Source: an uncultured Porphyromonadaceae bacterium (lineage in GTDB: Bacteria > Bacteroidota > Bacteroidia > Bacteroidales > Paludibacteraceae). Taken from it: a stretch of DNA of 11,594 nt. The notes beneath the pieces were generated by a model. It did no database searches, was not told where the DNA came from, and saw only the letters and a list, made by a program, of their open reading frames with translations. Made by a program: the position numbers and the translations under genes. The stretch spans positions 1 to 11,594 of the forward strand of contig CALEJM010000053.1 in NCBI GenBank assembly GCA_937898265.1. The letters are read 5' to 3'. Shown one piece after another: positions 1 to 7,070 of this stretch; positions within the stretch are counted from its first letter, which is position 1; each line of letters begins with the position of its first letter.

Positions 1-1014
1 ATCTCCCTCGACAGCTCTGGCGAGTCGCTTCAACACCGCGGCTACAAGGTGCAGAACACCGAAGCGCCAATCAGCGAGGCACTGGCTGCCGGCATGCTTG
101 AAAAAGCGGGTTGGGACGGACAATGCGACTTCGTTGACCCAATGTGCGGTTCGGGCACCTTCCTCATCGAGGCTGCCATGATTGCCCTCAACATTCCGCC
201 TGGCATCTATCGCAAATCGTTCGCCTTCGAGCGTTGGCAAGACTTCGACAAAGAACTCTTTGACCAACTCTACAACGACGACAGCTGTGAGCGCGAATTT
301 CCTTTCCATATCTATGGTTTCGACAAATCAAAGACCGCTGTAGCCATTGCACAAGCCAACGTCAAAGCTGCTGGTCTTGAGAAATATATCACTATCGACT
401 GTCGCGAAGTGAAAGACTTCGAACGTCCTTCCGACAACGAGTTCCTCCTCGTGACCAACCCACCTTACGGCGAGCGTCTGCTCAGCAACAACCGCGAAGA
501 GGTAGAACAGGTGTATGCCGAACTCGGCACAGCCCTGAAACACAAACTCAAAGGTTGCAAGGCTTGGGTGGTAAGTTCCGACGTCGACTGCCTCAAGCGC
601 ATCGGACTGAAACCAGACAGCAAGCACAAACTCCTCAACGGCGAGTTGGCATGCGAATTTTGGGAACTCAACATCTTCGACGGACGTCGCAACGACTACC
701 TTGCCAAACAGGCTGAGGCAGGCACCTTGGTAAAGAAAGAGCCACGTCAGGCACCTCGCAAAGAAAACAGCAAACGCAGTTTCCGTCCACGCCGCGACGA
801 CGACCGCCACGAAGGTGGTTTCAAACCACGCGGAGAGAAACGTGGATTCGGTTCACGCCGTGACGACGACCGTCGCGAAGGAGGCTTCAAACCACGAGGC
901 GAGAAACGTGGATTCGGTCCACGCCGTGATGGCGACCGTCGTGAAGGTGTCTTCAAACCACGCGGCGAGAAACGTGACTTCAAACCACGCAGCAACTGGC
1001 ATAACGAAAAATAA
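1..1014 (+). CDS. rlmL: THUMP/class I SAM-dependent RNA methyltransferase, RlmL type (5' end cut by window)
   Basis: The open frame runs in from base 1 without a start, so the N-terminal part, where the THUMP RNA-binding domain would lie, is outside the window. The first residues (ISLDSSGESLQHRGYK) match the segment just before the methyltransferase fold in RlmL/YcbY enzymes, which make m2G2445 in 23S rRNA in E. coli. The SAM-binding motif VDPMCGSGT is at bases 133-159 and the catalytic NPPYGERL at 457-480. The apparent GTG start at 49 is internal. The last third (bases 781-1011) is a highly charged, low-complexity Arg/Gly/Asp-rich tail of repeated 22-residue units, absent from the E. coli enzyme as I know it and probably disordered and RNA-binding. 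The next gene starts 9 bases after the stop, so cotranscription is likely. The family is secure; the exact target base is inferred. Confidence 0.85.
   Translation: MSLDSSGESLQHRGYKVQNTEAPISEALAAGMLEKAGWDGQCDFVDPMCGSGTFLIEAAMIALNIPPGIYRKSFAFERWQDFDKELFDQLYNDDSCEREFPFHIYGFDKSKTAVAIAQANVKAAGLEKYITIDCREVKDFERPSDNEFLLVTNPPYGERLLSNNREEVEQVYAELGTALKHKLKGCKAWVVSSDVDCLKRIGLKPDSKHKLLNGELACEFWELNIFDGRRNDYLAKQAEAGTLVKKEPRQAPRKENSKRSFRPRRDDDRHEGGFKPRGEKRGFGSRRDDDRREGGFKPRGEKRGFGPRRDGDRREGVFKPRGEKRDFKPRSNWHNEK
820..1011 (+). repeat. 66-base in-frame tandem repeat encoding a basic Arg/Gly-rich tail
   Basis: Two full 66-base units (820-885 and 886-951) are followed by a partial third (952-1011), with a half-unit before them (781-819). 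Each unit encodes 22 residues starting FKPRGEKRGFG and ending RRDDDRREGG or a close variant. The period is a whole number of codons and the copies differ by few bases, so the array is in-frame coding expansion, not an intergenic repeat. Such arrays can change copy number by slippage or recombination without breaking the frame. Confidence 0.85.
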
Positions 1015-1023
1015 TCAGACATT

Positions 1024-1893
1024 ATGGATAACTTTGCAGGACTCACCGCACCACTCTCAGACTATGCCACTGCCCACACCGTGGTAACTCCCGTTCCTTA
1101 CGACGCTACCAGCAGTTGGAAGCACGGCGCCGAGAAGGGTCCAGAGGCACTCTTGGAAGCCTCTGTGCAACTCGAGTGGTACGACACAGAAACGCATACA
1201 CAAGCACACCTCAACGGCATACATACCGCTGCCCCTGTTGATGTCAACGACCAAACCACACCAGAGCAGTTGGTGGCCGACGTAGAACAGCGTGTGGCAT
1301 CAGTGCTCGACGACAAGAAGTTCCCACTTACTATTGGTGGCAACCACACCGTCAGCATCGGTGCTTTCCACGCCGTCAGCAAACGCTACGACAACCTCAC
1401 CATCCTTCAGTTTGACGCCCACTCCGACCTCCGCAAAAGCTACGAAGGAACACCGTTGAGTCACGCCTGCGTCATGACACACGCCAAAGCGCTCTGCCCT
1501 ATCACCCAAGTAGGCATCCGCAGCATGAGCGAAGAGGAGACCCCTTGCTACGACCCACAGCGCATCTTCTGGGCACAAGACCTCTACTTCGACCGCGACG
1601 GACTCTGGGAAGAGAAAGCCCTTGCCACACTCAGCGAGAACGTCTACATCACCTTTGACCTCGACTGTTTCGATCCCGCTTTCCTCCCTTCAACAGGAAC
1701 GCCTGAGCCAGGTGGCATGCAGTATTTCCAAGTGCTTCACTTCATGCGTAAAGTATTTGAAAACCGCAACGTTGTGGGCTGCGACATCGTAGAATTGTGT
1801 CCTAACCCCAACCACCACGCAAGCGACTACGTTGCTGCCCGTCTGGCCTACGCCATGATTACCTACAAGCAACGTCAAGACGGCAAAATCTGA
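1024..1893 (+). CDS. speB: agmatinase-family ureohydrolase
   Basis: This 289-residue protein belongs to the arginase/agmatinase family of binuclear manganese hydrolases. Agmatinase splits agmatine into putrescine and urea in the cytoplasm, as part of polyamine synthesis. Metal-binding motifs appear in order: GGNH at residues 105-108, DAHSD at 131-135, and FDLDCFDP at 211-218. The TGTPEPGG loop (224-231), typical of agmatinases rather than arginases, follows, and the conserved acidic residue sits in DIVEL near 257. The usual GGDH is GGNH here; the metal-binding His is kept. The length is normal for the family. ATG 1024 is 9 bases after the methyltransferase stop. Substrate choice between agmatine and a related guanidino compound cannot be proved from sequence. 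Confidence 0.87.
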   Translation: MDNFAGLTAPLSDYATAHTVVTPVPYDATSSWKHGAEKGPEALLEASVQLEWYDTETHTQAHLNGIHTAAPVDVNDQTTPEQLVADVEQRVASVLDDKKFPLTIGGNHTVSIGAFHAVSKRYDNLTILQFDAHSDLRKSYEGTPLSHACVMTHAKALCPITQVGIRSMSEEETPCYDPQRIFWAQDLYFDRDGLWEEKALATLSENVYITFDLDCFDPAFLPSTGTPEPGGMQYFQVLHFMRKVFENRNVVGCDIVELCPNPNHHASDYVAARLAYAMITYKQRQDGKI

Positions 1894-1942
1894 CACGTAA
1901 AAAAAACAACGTACAGATAGCCTCTTTTCAAGAAAAAAACAC

Positions 1943-1950
1943 TACATTTG
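1943..1950 (+). promoter_or_regulatory. Bacteroidota -7 element for the 57-residue membrane protein
   Basis: TACATTTG matches the TAnnTTTG consensus of the Bacteroidota primary sigma factor. A good TTTG -33 element is not visible; the nearest T-rich run is at 1925-1928, which is closer than usual. Transcription would begin near 1956, giving a leader of about 30 bases before ATG 1986. Confidence 0.6.
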
Positions 1951-1985
1951 CAAACGTAAAACAAGCAACAACACATCTCAAAAAT

Positions 1986-2159
1986 ATGGAACAGATGAAA
2001 CAACTTATTGGCATAATCATCGAACTTATCGGTGTAGTTATCTTGGTAGCTTACAGCCAAATGACACGTCCATCAAACGCTCTTTTGATCGTGGCTTTGG
2101 TATTGGTCTTCGCTGGCCTCGTTGCCCAAGTATTGTTCAACAAGATTTCTAAAAAATAA
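1986..2159 (+). CDS. 57-residue two-helix membrane protein of unknown function
   Basis: The frame encodes a 57-residue protein beginning MEQMKQLIGII. Two hydrophobic stretches, about residues 7-23 and 32-51, are separated by a short polar turn containing TRPSN, and the protein ends in basic NKISKK. This predicts a hairpin of two membrane helices with a basic tail, probably cytoplasmic. ATG 1986 is chosen because a -7 element lies about 35 bases upstream and the leader is A-rich, as usual in Bacteroidota. A hairpin terminator lies 28 bases after the stop, so the gene appears to be transcribed alone. Codon use is like that of its neighbours. I do not recognise a named family; small membrane regulators or stress proteins are possibilities but nothing visible decides. 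That it is a real gene is supported by the promoter, terminator and uninterrupted membrane pattern. Confidence 0.75.
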   Translation: MEQMKQLIGIIIELIGVVILVAYSQMTRPSNALLIVALVLVFAGLVAQVLFNKISKK

Positions 2160-2186
2160 GTCATAGCAAGACTAAAATCAGGGATA

Positions 2187-2220
2187 CAAGGTCGTCATAG
2201 AAACATGGCGACCTTGCTTT
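2187..2220 (+). terminator. Rho-independent-like terminator after the small membrane protein gene
   Basis: A 12-bp stem (2187-2198 with 2205-2216, one G-U pair, outer eight pairs perfect) closes a 6-base loop and is followed by a short T-rich run. The T tract is weak, so some read-through into the nitroreductase gene is possible; no TAnnTTTG element is visible between here and ATG 2273. Confidence 0.7.
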
Positions 2221-2272
2221 CGTGAAAGACACACCCTGAATAATCACTCATCAACACACCCGAAAAACGAAT

Positions 2273-2800
2273 ATGAACAACTTCTACGACTTGGCGAAAA
2301 ATCGCCGTAGCATCCGTAAATACCTCCCTATGCCCGTTGAGCAAGAGAAGGTAGACAGCATCTTGCGCACAGCCTTGATGTCGCCAGCCTCCAAACGCAC
2401 CAACGGATGGGAATTCATCGTCGTTGACCAACGCGAACTCCTTGAAGAGATGGCCAAATGCCGTCCTGCAGGCAGTCAGTTCGTTGCCAATGCCCCTATG
2501 GCTATCGTGGTCTGCGCCGACCCAGAGAAGAGCGACGTTTGGTTTGAGGACGCCTCCATCGCTGCCACCTTCATCCAACTCGCTGCTGCCGACCTCGGTC
2601 TCGGCTCATGCTGGGTGCAAGTCTACTCACGTCAGTACGACGACAACACCCCATCAGAAGAGTATCTCAAAAAACTCCTCAACATCCCAGCCGGACTCCA
2701 CGTGCTCAACATCGTGACCCTCGGCTATAAGGACGAAGAGCGTCAGCCATACAACGAGGAGAAACTCCTCTACAACAAGATTCACAAGAACCAGTTCTAA
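2273..2800 (+). CDS. nitroreductase-family flavoprotein
   Basis: A 175-residue protein of the FMN-dependent nitroreductase superfamily, cytoplasmic enzymes that reduce nitro groups, quinones or flavins with NAD(P)H, usually as homodimers. RRSIRKY at residues 11-17 is the FMN-phosphate-binding signature at the N-terminus. SPASKRTNGWEFIVV (37-51) is the conserved flavin-contact stretch, and LGLGSCWVQ (about 108-116) matches the core helix before the last strand. The length is that of the short one-domain subfamily. No signal peptide is present. Substrate cannot be deduced. It is the first of eight closely spaced plus-strand genes, 21 bases ahead of the DUF2520 gene, and follows a weak terminator, so it may depend on read-through or on a promoter I cannot see. 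Confidence 0.88.
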   Translation: MNNFYDLAKNRRSIRKYLPMPVEQEKVDSILRTALMSPASKRTNGWEFIVVDQRELLEEMAKCRPAGSQFVANAPMAIVVCADPEKSDVWFEDASIAATFIQLAAADLGLGSCWVQVYSRQYDDNTPSEEYLKKLLNIPAGLHVLNIVTLGYKDEERQPYNEEKLLYNKIHKNQF

Positions 2801-2821
2801 CACAACAGAGACCGACACACC

Positions 2822-3598
2822 ATGGACGGATTCATCAAAGCAGTGATTATCGGAACGGGCAACGTAGCCACACAGATGGCAAAGGCAATGCCTCTCCATG
2901 GTTTTTGTGTGACTCAGGTTTTTGGTCACACCCTTGAGCATGCCGAAGCATTGGCAAAGCGTTTGGGTGCATCGTTCACCAACAACCCCGCCCAACTCAA
3001 CACCACTGCCGACATCTATCTCTATGCCGTCTCCGATACCGCACTCCCAGACGTGGTTGCCGCCCTTCCCCCTTGTGAAGGCATCCATCTCCACACCTCG
3101 GGCACAATGCCGATGAGCGTCTTTGAGACCCACCAGAATCACTATGGCGTGCTCTATCCGCTCCAGTCGTTCTCCAAAGAGGCACACATCCAGTGGAACG
3201 AGGTTCCGTTTTTCGTTGAGGCCAACTCCGACCTCACCCTACGCGAAGTGCGCAGCGTGGCACATCGTCTATCCGCCGTGGTATACGATGCCGACAGCGA
3301 CACACGCCGCATCCTCCATCTGGCTGGAGTGCTCACCAACAATTTCTCCAACGCCCTCTATGCTATGGCTGGTGAACTGCTGAACGAGAAAGGATTGCCT
3401 TTCAAAGTGCTCCTTCCGCTCCTACAGCAAAGCGTGGAGAAACTTCAGACACTCACGCCTCACGAAGCCCAGACAGGTCCGGCACTCCGTGGCGACTATG
3501 CCGTCACCAATGCCCACGAGGCGATGCTTGCCTCCCACCCACGCTGGCAAACTATCTACCGACTACTCACAGAAGAAATACGCGAGACTCATGGTTAA
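2822..3598 (+). CDS. Rossmann-fold DUF2520 domain protein
   Basis: This 258-residue protein has an N-terminal NAD(P)-binding Rossmann domain with GTGNVA at residues 11-16, as in pyrroline-5-carboxylate reductase and F420-dependent oxidoreductase relatives. A helical C-terminal DUF2520 domain follows, marked by HLAGVLTNNFSNALY (166-180) and QTGPALRGD (217-225). The architecture predicts a cytoplasmic NAD(P)-dependent dehydrogenase or reductase, but the family has no established reaction that I can name. The stop overlaps the start of the KdsC-like gene by 8 bases, suggesting translational coupling. The order DUF2520, kdsC, UbiA, maf is one I associate with Bacteroidota genomes, so the protein may serve envelope metabolism; that link is inference. 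Confidence 0.87.
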   Translation: MDGFIKAVIIGTGNVATQMAKAMPLHGFCVTQVFGHTLEHAEALAKRLGASFTNNPAQLNTTADIYLYAVSDTALPDVVAALPPCEGIHLHTSGTMPMSVFETHQNHYGVLYPLQSFSKEAHIQWNEVPFFVEANSDLTLREVRSVAHRLSAVVYDADSDTRRILHLAGVLTNNFSNALYAMAGELLNEKGLPFKVLLPLLQQSVEKLQTLTPHEAQTGPALRGDYAVTNAHEAMLASHPRWQTIYRLLTEEIRETHG

Positions 3599-4115
3599 CT
3601 TCAAACTCTCCCTTGAGAAAGTCAAGGCTTTTGTCTTCGACGTCGACGGCGTTCTCTCGCCTGTCACCATTCCTATGTCACCCACTGGCGAGCCACTTCG
3701 CATGGCCAACATCCAAGATGGCTACGTGCTGCAATTAGCGGTAAAGAAAGGCTATCCCGTGGCCATCATCACTGGCGGCGTTGGCGAGGCTATCCGCAAT
3801 CGCTTCAGCGTCTTGGGCATCAAAGACATCTTCATGGGAGCAAGCTATAAGACAGAAGCGCTTCAGCATTTCATGTTGGCACACGACCTCAAGCCAGAAG
3901 AGGTGCTCTACATGGGCGACGACATCCCCGACTACGAGGTGATGCGCACCGTTGGGGTGCCATGCTGTCCTGCCGACGCCGTACCCGAGATACAATCGGT
4001 GTCATGCTACGTCTCCCCCTATCGTGGTGGCTACGGATGCTGCCGCGACGTGATGGAGCAGGTGATGAAAGCTCAGGGTCAATGGATGGACAACGCTGAG
4101 GCTTTCGGTTGGTAA
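3591..4115 (+). CDS. kdsC: HAD-family phosphatase, KdsC-like (Kdo-8-phosphate phosphatase)
   Basis: A 174-residue cap-less HAD phosphatase like KdsC, which removes phosphate from Kdo-8-phosphate in lipopolysaccharide core synthesis. The nucleophile motif is DVDGV with D17 and D19, motif II is IITGG (T61), K87 is the motif III Lys, and GDDIPD gives the metal-binding D110, D111 and D114. The C-terminal stretch GGYGCCRDVMEQVMKAQGQW matches the tail of KdsC tetramers. Two deviations are seen: IITGG where KdsC usually has ITGR, and a divergent substrate loop after DVDGVLS. ATG 3591 is chosen over the longer open frame because the HAD motif then sits at the normal distance and the upstream part overlaps DUF2520 coding. 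Another small sugar phosphate remains a possible substrate. Confidence 0.82.
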   Translation: MVNFKLSLEKVKAFVFDVDGVLSPVTIPMSPTGEPLRMANIQDGYVLQLAVKKGYPVAIITGGVGEAIRNRFSVLGIKDIFMGASYKTEALQHFMLAHDLKPEEVLYMGDDIPDYEVMRTVGVPCCPADAVPEIQSVSCYVSPYRGGYGCCRDVMEQVMKAQGQWMDNAEAFGW

Positions 4116-4143
4116 ACAAACACATCAATAAAAAAGATATCTC

Positions 4144-5121
4144 ATGCTACAACTCATCAGATATAAGAACCTCATCTTCACAGCTGTGCTTCAGCTGTTA
4201 GTCTATGCCTCGCTCATCTTGCCAACGCTGCAGTCGTATCAGATGGAAGACACCATGGGTTACACCAAACTCATAGCACTCATCTTGAGCACCGTGCTCA
4301 TCACCGCTGGCGGCTACGTCATCAACGACTACTTCGATGTCAAAATCGACCGCATCAACCGCCCCGACCGTGTGATTGTGGGCAACACTATCCCTAAAGA
4401 GGAGGTGATGAAGATGTATCAGGCGCTCACCGTTGTAGGCATCGCTTTGGGTCTCTATCTCTCTTATGCAATCCACTCCATCACGCTCGGCTTCATCTAC
4501 ATCGTAGTGCCTGGCATGTTGTGGTTCTACTCCTCCAGCTACAAGCGTATGCTCTTAGTTGGCAACCTCATCGTAGCCCTCTGCTCAGCCCTCGTACCAC
4601 TGCTGCCAATGCTTGCTATGCAACGTGTCTTGGTCAACAACTGGGGCGACGCTATCCTCGGCACCCCTATCCTACGCGATCTCTACATCGTTGTAGGCGC
4701 CATTGCCCTCTTTGCATTCCTTTGGACACTCATCCGCGAGGTCATCAAAGATATCCAAGACATCTACGGCGACCGCGAACTCGAATGCCACACCATCCCC
4801 GTTGTCTGGGGCGAGAAGAACGCACGTATCTTCGTCATCGTACTCTCGATGCTCACCTGCGGATTGGTGGTATGGTTGGCCTACAAAGCCAATATCGCTC
4901 AAAATGCTACTATGACGTTGCGTTACGCCATCTTCGGCATTGTATTCCCAACCGTCTGCCTCATCGGTATCCTTATCAAAAACGATCGCGCCGCGGCTCG
5001 CAACGCCTCCAACCTCTGTAAGTTCATTATGGTCGTAGGCATGCTCTACTGCCTTGTCTACAACTATATGATGGCACAGGGTTACGGTGTCAACCTGCTC
5101 GGTCTGTTCAAACTTGCATAA
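4144..5121 (+). CDS. UbiA-superfamily membrane prenyltransferase
   Basis: A 325-residue polytopic membrane protein with about eight or nine hydrophobic helices. It carries both Asp-rich motifs of UbiA enzymes: NDYFDVKID at residues 61-69, and the second motif around KDIQDIYGD at 202-210. These bind the prenyl diphosphate through Mg2+. The family attaches isoprenoid chains to aromatic rings or, in the geranylgeranylglycerol-phosphate transferase branch, to glycerol ethers; Bacteroidota homologues are often labelled as the latter by similarity. The acceptor cannot be read from the sequence. There are no menaquinone-pathway neighbours to support a MenA role. It lies 28 bases after kdsC and 12 before maf, within the same likely transcript. 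Confidence 0.85.
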   Translation: MLQLIRYKNLIFTAVLQLLVYASLILPTLQSYQMEDTMGYTKLIALILSTVLITAGGYVINDYFDVKIDRINRPDRVIVGNTIPKEEVMKMYQALTVVGIALGLYLSYAIHSITLGFIYIVVPGMLWFYSSSYKRMLLVGNLIVALCSALVPLLPMLAMQRVLVNNWGDAILGTPILRDLYIVVGAIALFAFLWTLIREVIKDIQDIYGDRELECHTIPVVWGEKNARIFVIVLSMLTCGLVVWLAYKANIAQNATMTLRYAIFGIVFPTVCLIGILIKNDRAAARNASNLCKFIMVVGMLYCLVYNYMMAQGYGVNLLGLFKLA

Positions 5122-5133
5122 CACGTCATCACT

Positions 5134-5715
5134 ATGTTGGACCACTATCGCATCGTACTCGCCTCCAACTCGCCACGACGCAAGGAACTGCTGACTGGAC
5201 TGGGACTCCCTTTCACCGTGCGCACCATCGCCGGACTGGAGGAGAGCTATCCTCCAACGCTGCAAGGCGAAGAGATTCCGCTTTACCTCTCGAAGCAAAA
5301 GGCGGAGGCATATCTTGCCACTATGGCCAACGATGAGATGATTATCACTGCCGACACCGTGGTCTGCCTTGACGGCGCCGTGTTGGGCAAGCCACACGAC
5401 GAAGCGGAAGCACACGAGATGCTTACGCTCCTCTCGGGACGCACCCACGAGGTCATCACTGGCATCTGCATTACGACGAAAGAACGCACTCACTCATTTG
5501 CAGTACGCACCAAGGTGAACTTCTGCACCCTCTCCAACGAAGAAATCAACCACTATGTGACCCACTACCGCCCTTTCGACAAAGCTGGTAGCTACGGCAT
5601 CCAGGAATGGATTGGCTATGTGGGCGTAGAGCGTGTTGAGGGTTCGTATTTCAATGTTGTAGGACTCCCCATACAACAGCTTTATCAAACTCTAAAACAC
5701 TGGGAAGATGAATAA
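5134..5715 (+). CDS. maf: Maf nucleotide pyrophosphatase
   Basis: This 193-residue Maf protein hydrolyses nucleoside triphosphates, in the YhdE branch dTTP, UTP and modified pyrimidine nucleotides, to the monophosphate and pyrophosphate. It is a cytoplasmic house-cleaning enzyme linked to septum control. The signature SNSPRRKELL is at residues 11-20, the catalytic Asp candidate is D74 in ITADTVV, and SGRTHEV, KAGSYGIQ and VERVEGSYFNVVGLP follow in family order. Length is typical. The final 8 bases overlap the start of the NlpC/P60 gene (ATGAATAA), which suggests coupled translation of a nucleotide house-cleaning enzyme and a cell-wall hydrolase. Exact nucleotide preference is inferred from the family. 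Confidence 0.92.
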   Translation: MLDHYRIVLASNSPRRKELLTGLGLPFTVRTIAGLEESYPPTLQGEEIPLYLSKQKAEAYLATMANDEMIITADTVVCLDGAVLGKPHDEAEAHEMLTLLSGRTHEVITGICITTKERTHSFAVRTKVNFCTLSNEEINHYVTHYRPFDKAGSYGIQEWIGYVGVERVEGSYFNVVGLPIQQLYQTLKHWEDE

Positions 5716-7054
5716 ACCGACTCACCATCGCCTCGCATTCCGTCTTGTCTTGTGCCTTTTAGCACTCCTTCTGACTATTCCGGCCGAGGCTGCTAAACGT
5801 AAAAACCGCAATGCCGACAACGACACCGTTGCTGCTGTCGACTCCACCATCCTTGCCTATAACGACAGCCTGATGGTTGCCGCTCGCCATATCGACTCTA
5901 TCATCAACTTCGGACGCCGTTTCATCGGCACACCTTACCGCTACGGAGGCTCCACTCCAGGCGGTTTCGACTGCTCCGGTTTTACGATGTTTATCTTTGG
6001 CAAATATGGTCACATACTGCCACACAAAGGCTCTTTGCAATATCAGGCCACCGTTCCTGTCAAGACCGAAAACGCCGTTCGCGGCGACCTCATCTACTTT
6101 GAGGGACGGAGCCACAACAAGTCTATCGGCCATGTGGGCGTCATCACAGAGAAACTCCCCGACGGCTCGTTCAACTTTCTCCACTCCTCAACGTCAAGAG
6201 GCGTTATCATCGACAACACCAAGTCCGATTACTACGCCCGCCGTTTCCTCAAGGTGTCACGCGTTGTGCCACCCTACCGCCGCTCCCCAGGCGAGATGCT
6301 CTTCGTTGAGGGATTGGGCGACAGTTCATTGAGCGGCAACGATTCCATCATCATCGTCTACGAGAAGCAGACCATCACCGAACCAGCAAAATACCATGTG
6401 GTGAAAGCCGGTGAGACCCTCTCGTCCATCTCACGCAAATACGGCACCACCGTGGCAGCCCTTCAGAAGATGAACAAACTCTCTGGCGACTTCCTTGCCG
6501 AGAAACAGCGCCTCAAGGTGCGCAACAGCTATACAAAAACGATTGAGGTAGCTGTGCCAAAACGTCTATCCGAGATTCCGCAAGGCGACGATGACGATGA
6601 CGACGATTCTGTAGTTGAAGAGACTAAAGAGGCAACAACACCTAACGATGGTGTAGTAAAACACACCGTTCAGGCTGGCGAGACACTCTCTGCTCTGGCA
6701 CGTATCTACAAGACCAGCGTGGCCGACATCCAACGTCTCAACAATCTCACGACAAGCAACATTCATGCTGGCGACGTTCTCATTGTCAAAGAAGAGAAAC
6801 CTAAGACAGAAAAACCTGTCGAGACCACCGAGGCACTCGGCGAGAAACAGGTGGAACCTCAGCCTGCCGAAGAACAGCATACGATTGAGACTCCAAAACC
6901 ACAACCTGCACAACCTACGACCTACACGGTCAAACAGGGCGACACGCTTTGGAAGATTGCCAAGACTCACAATACAACTCCTGAGAAGTTGATGGAAATC
7001 AACCATCTTGACAACGACCACCTCTCAATCGGTCAAAAACTTAAACTCCACTAA
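5708..7054 (+). CDS. exported NlpC/P60 peptidoglycan hydrolase with three LysM domains
   Basis: A 448-residue exported wall hydrolase. Residues 1-28 form a signal peptide with a hydrophobic core and an AEA cleavage site; there is no lipobox, so it should be a soluble periplasmic protein. The NlpC/P60 cysteine-peptidase domain (about 65-190) has the catalytic C89 in FDCSGF, H142 in IGHVGVI and a third polar residue, H159, in FLHSS. Enzymes of this type cut D-Glu to diamino-acid bonds in stem peptides. Three LysM peptidoglycan-binding domains follow at about 229-272, 319-360 and 406-447. The linkers are low-complexity: seven consecutive Asp (294-300) before the second LysM, and a Lys/Glu/Pro/Thr/Gln-rich stretch (about 361-403) before the third. 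The enzyme-first, LysM-last order is the reverse of many Gram-positive enzymes. Confidence 0.92.
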   Translation: MNKPTHHRLAFRLVLCLLALLLTIPAEAAKRKNRNADNDTVAAVDSTILAYNDSLMVAARHIDSIINFGRRFIGTPYRYGGSTPGGFDCSGFTMFIFGKYGHILPHKGSLQYQATVPVKTENAVRGDLIYFEGRSHNKSIGHVGVITEKLPDGSFNFLHSSTSRGVIIDNTKSDYYARRFLKVSRVVPPYRRSPGEMLFVEGLGDSSLSGNDSIIIVYEKQTITEPAKYHVVKAGETLSSISRKYGTTVAALQKMNKLSGDFLAEKQRLKVRNSYTKTIEVAVPKRLSEIPQGDDDDDDDSVVEETKEATTPNDGVVKHTVQAGETLSALARIYKTSVADIQRLNNLTTSNIHAGDVLIVKEEKPKTEKPVETTEALGEKQVEPQPAEEQHTIETPKPQPAQPTTYTVKQGDTLWKIAKTHNTTPEKLMEINHLDNDHLSIGQKLKLH

Positions 7055-7070
7055 TCGGTTATATTTTTCT

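Noticed and set aside
781..1011. CRISPR-like or intergenic tandem repeat
   Set aside because: The 66-base period is a whole number of codons with no spacers between units, and lies inside a methyltransferase reading frame.
1875..2060. Minus-strand 61-residue open frame across the speB end and small-protein start
   Set aside because: It is antisense to a promoter and to a membrane protein gene and begins inside coding sequence with no own signal.
4672..5493. A 273-residue minus-strand open frame across the UbiA and maf genes
   Set aside because: It spans two well-supported plus-strand genes and their junction, and shows no motif of its own.
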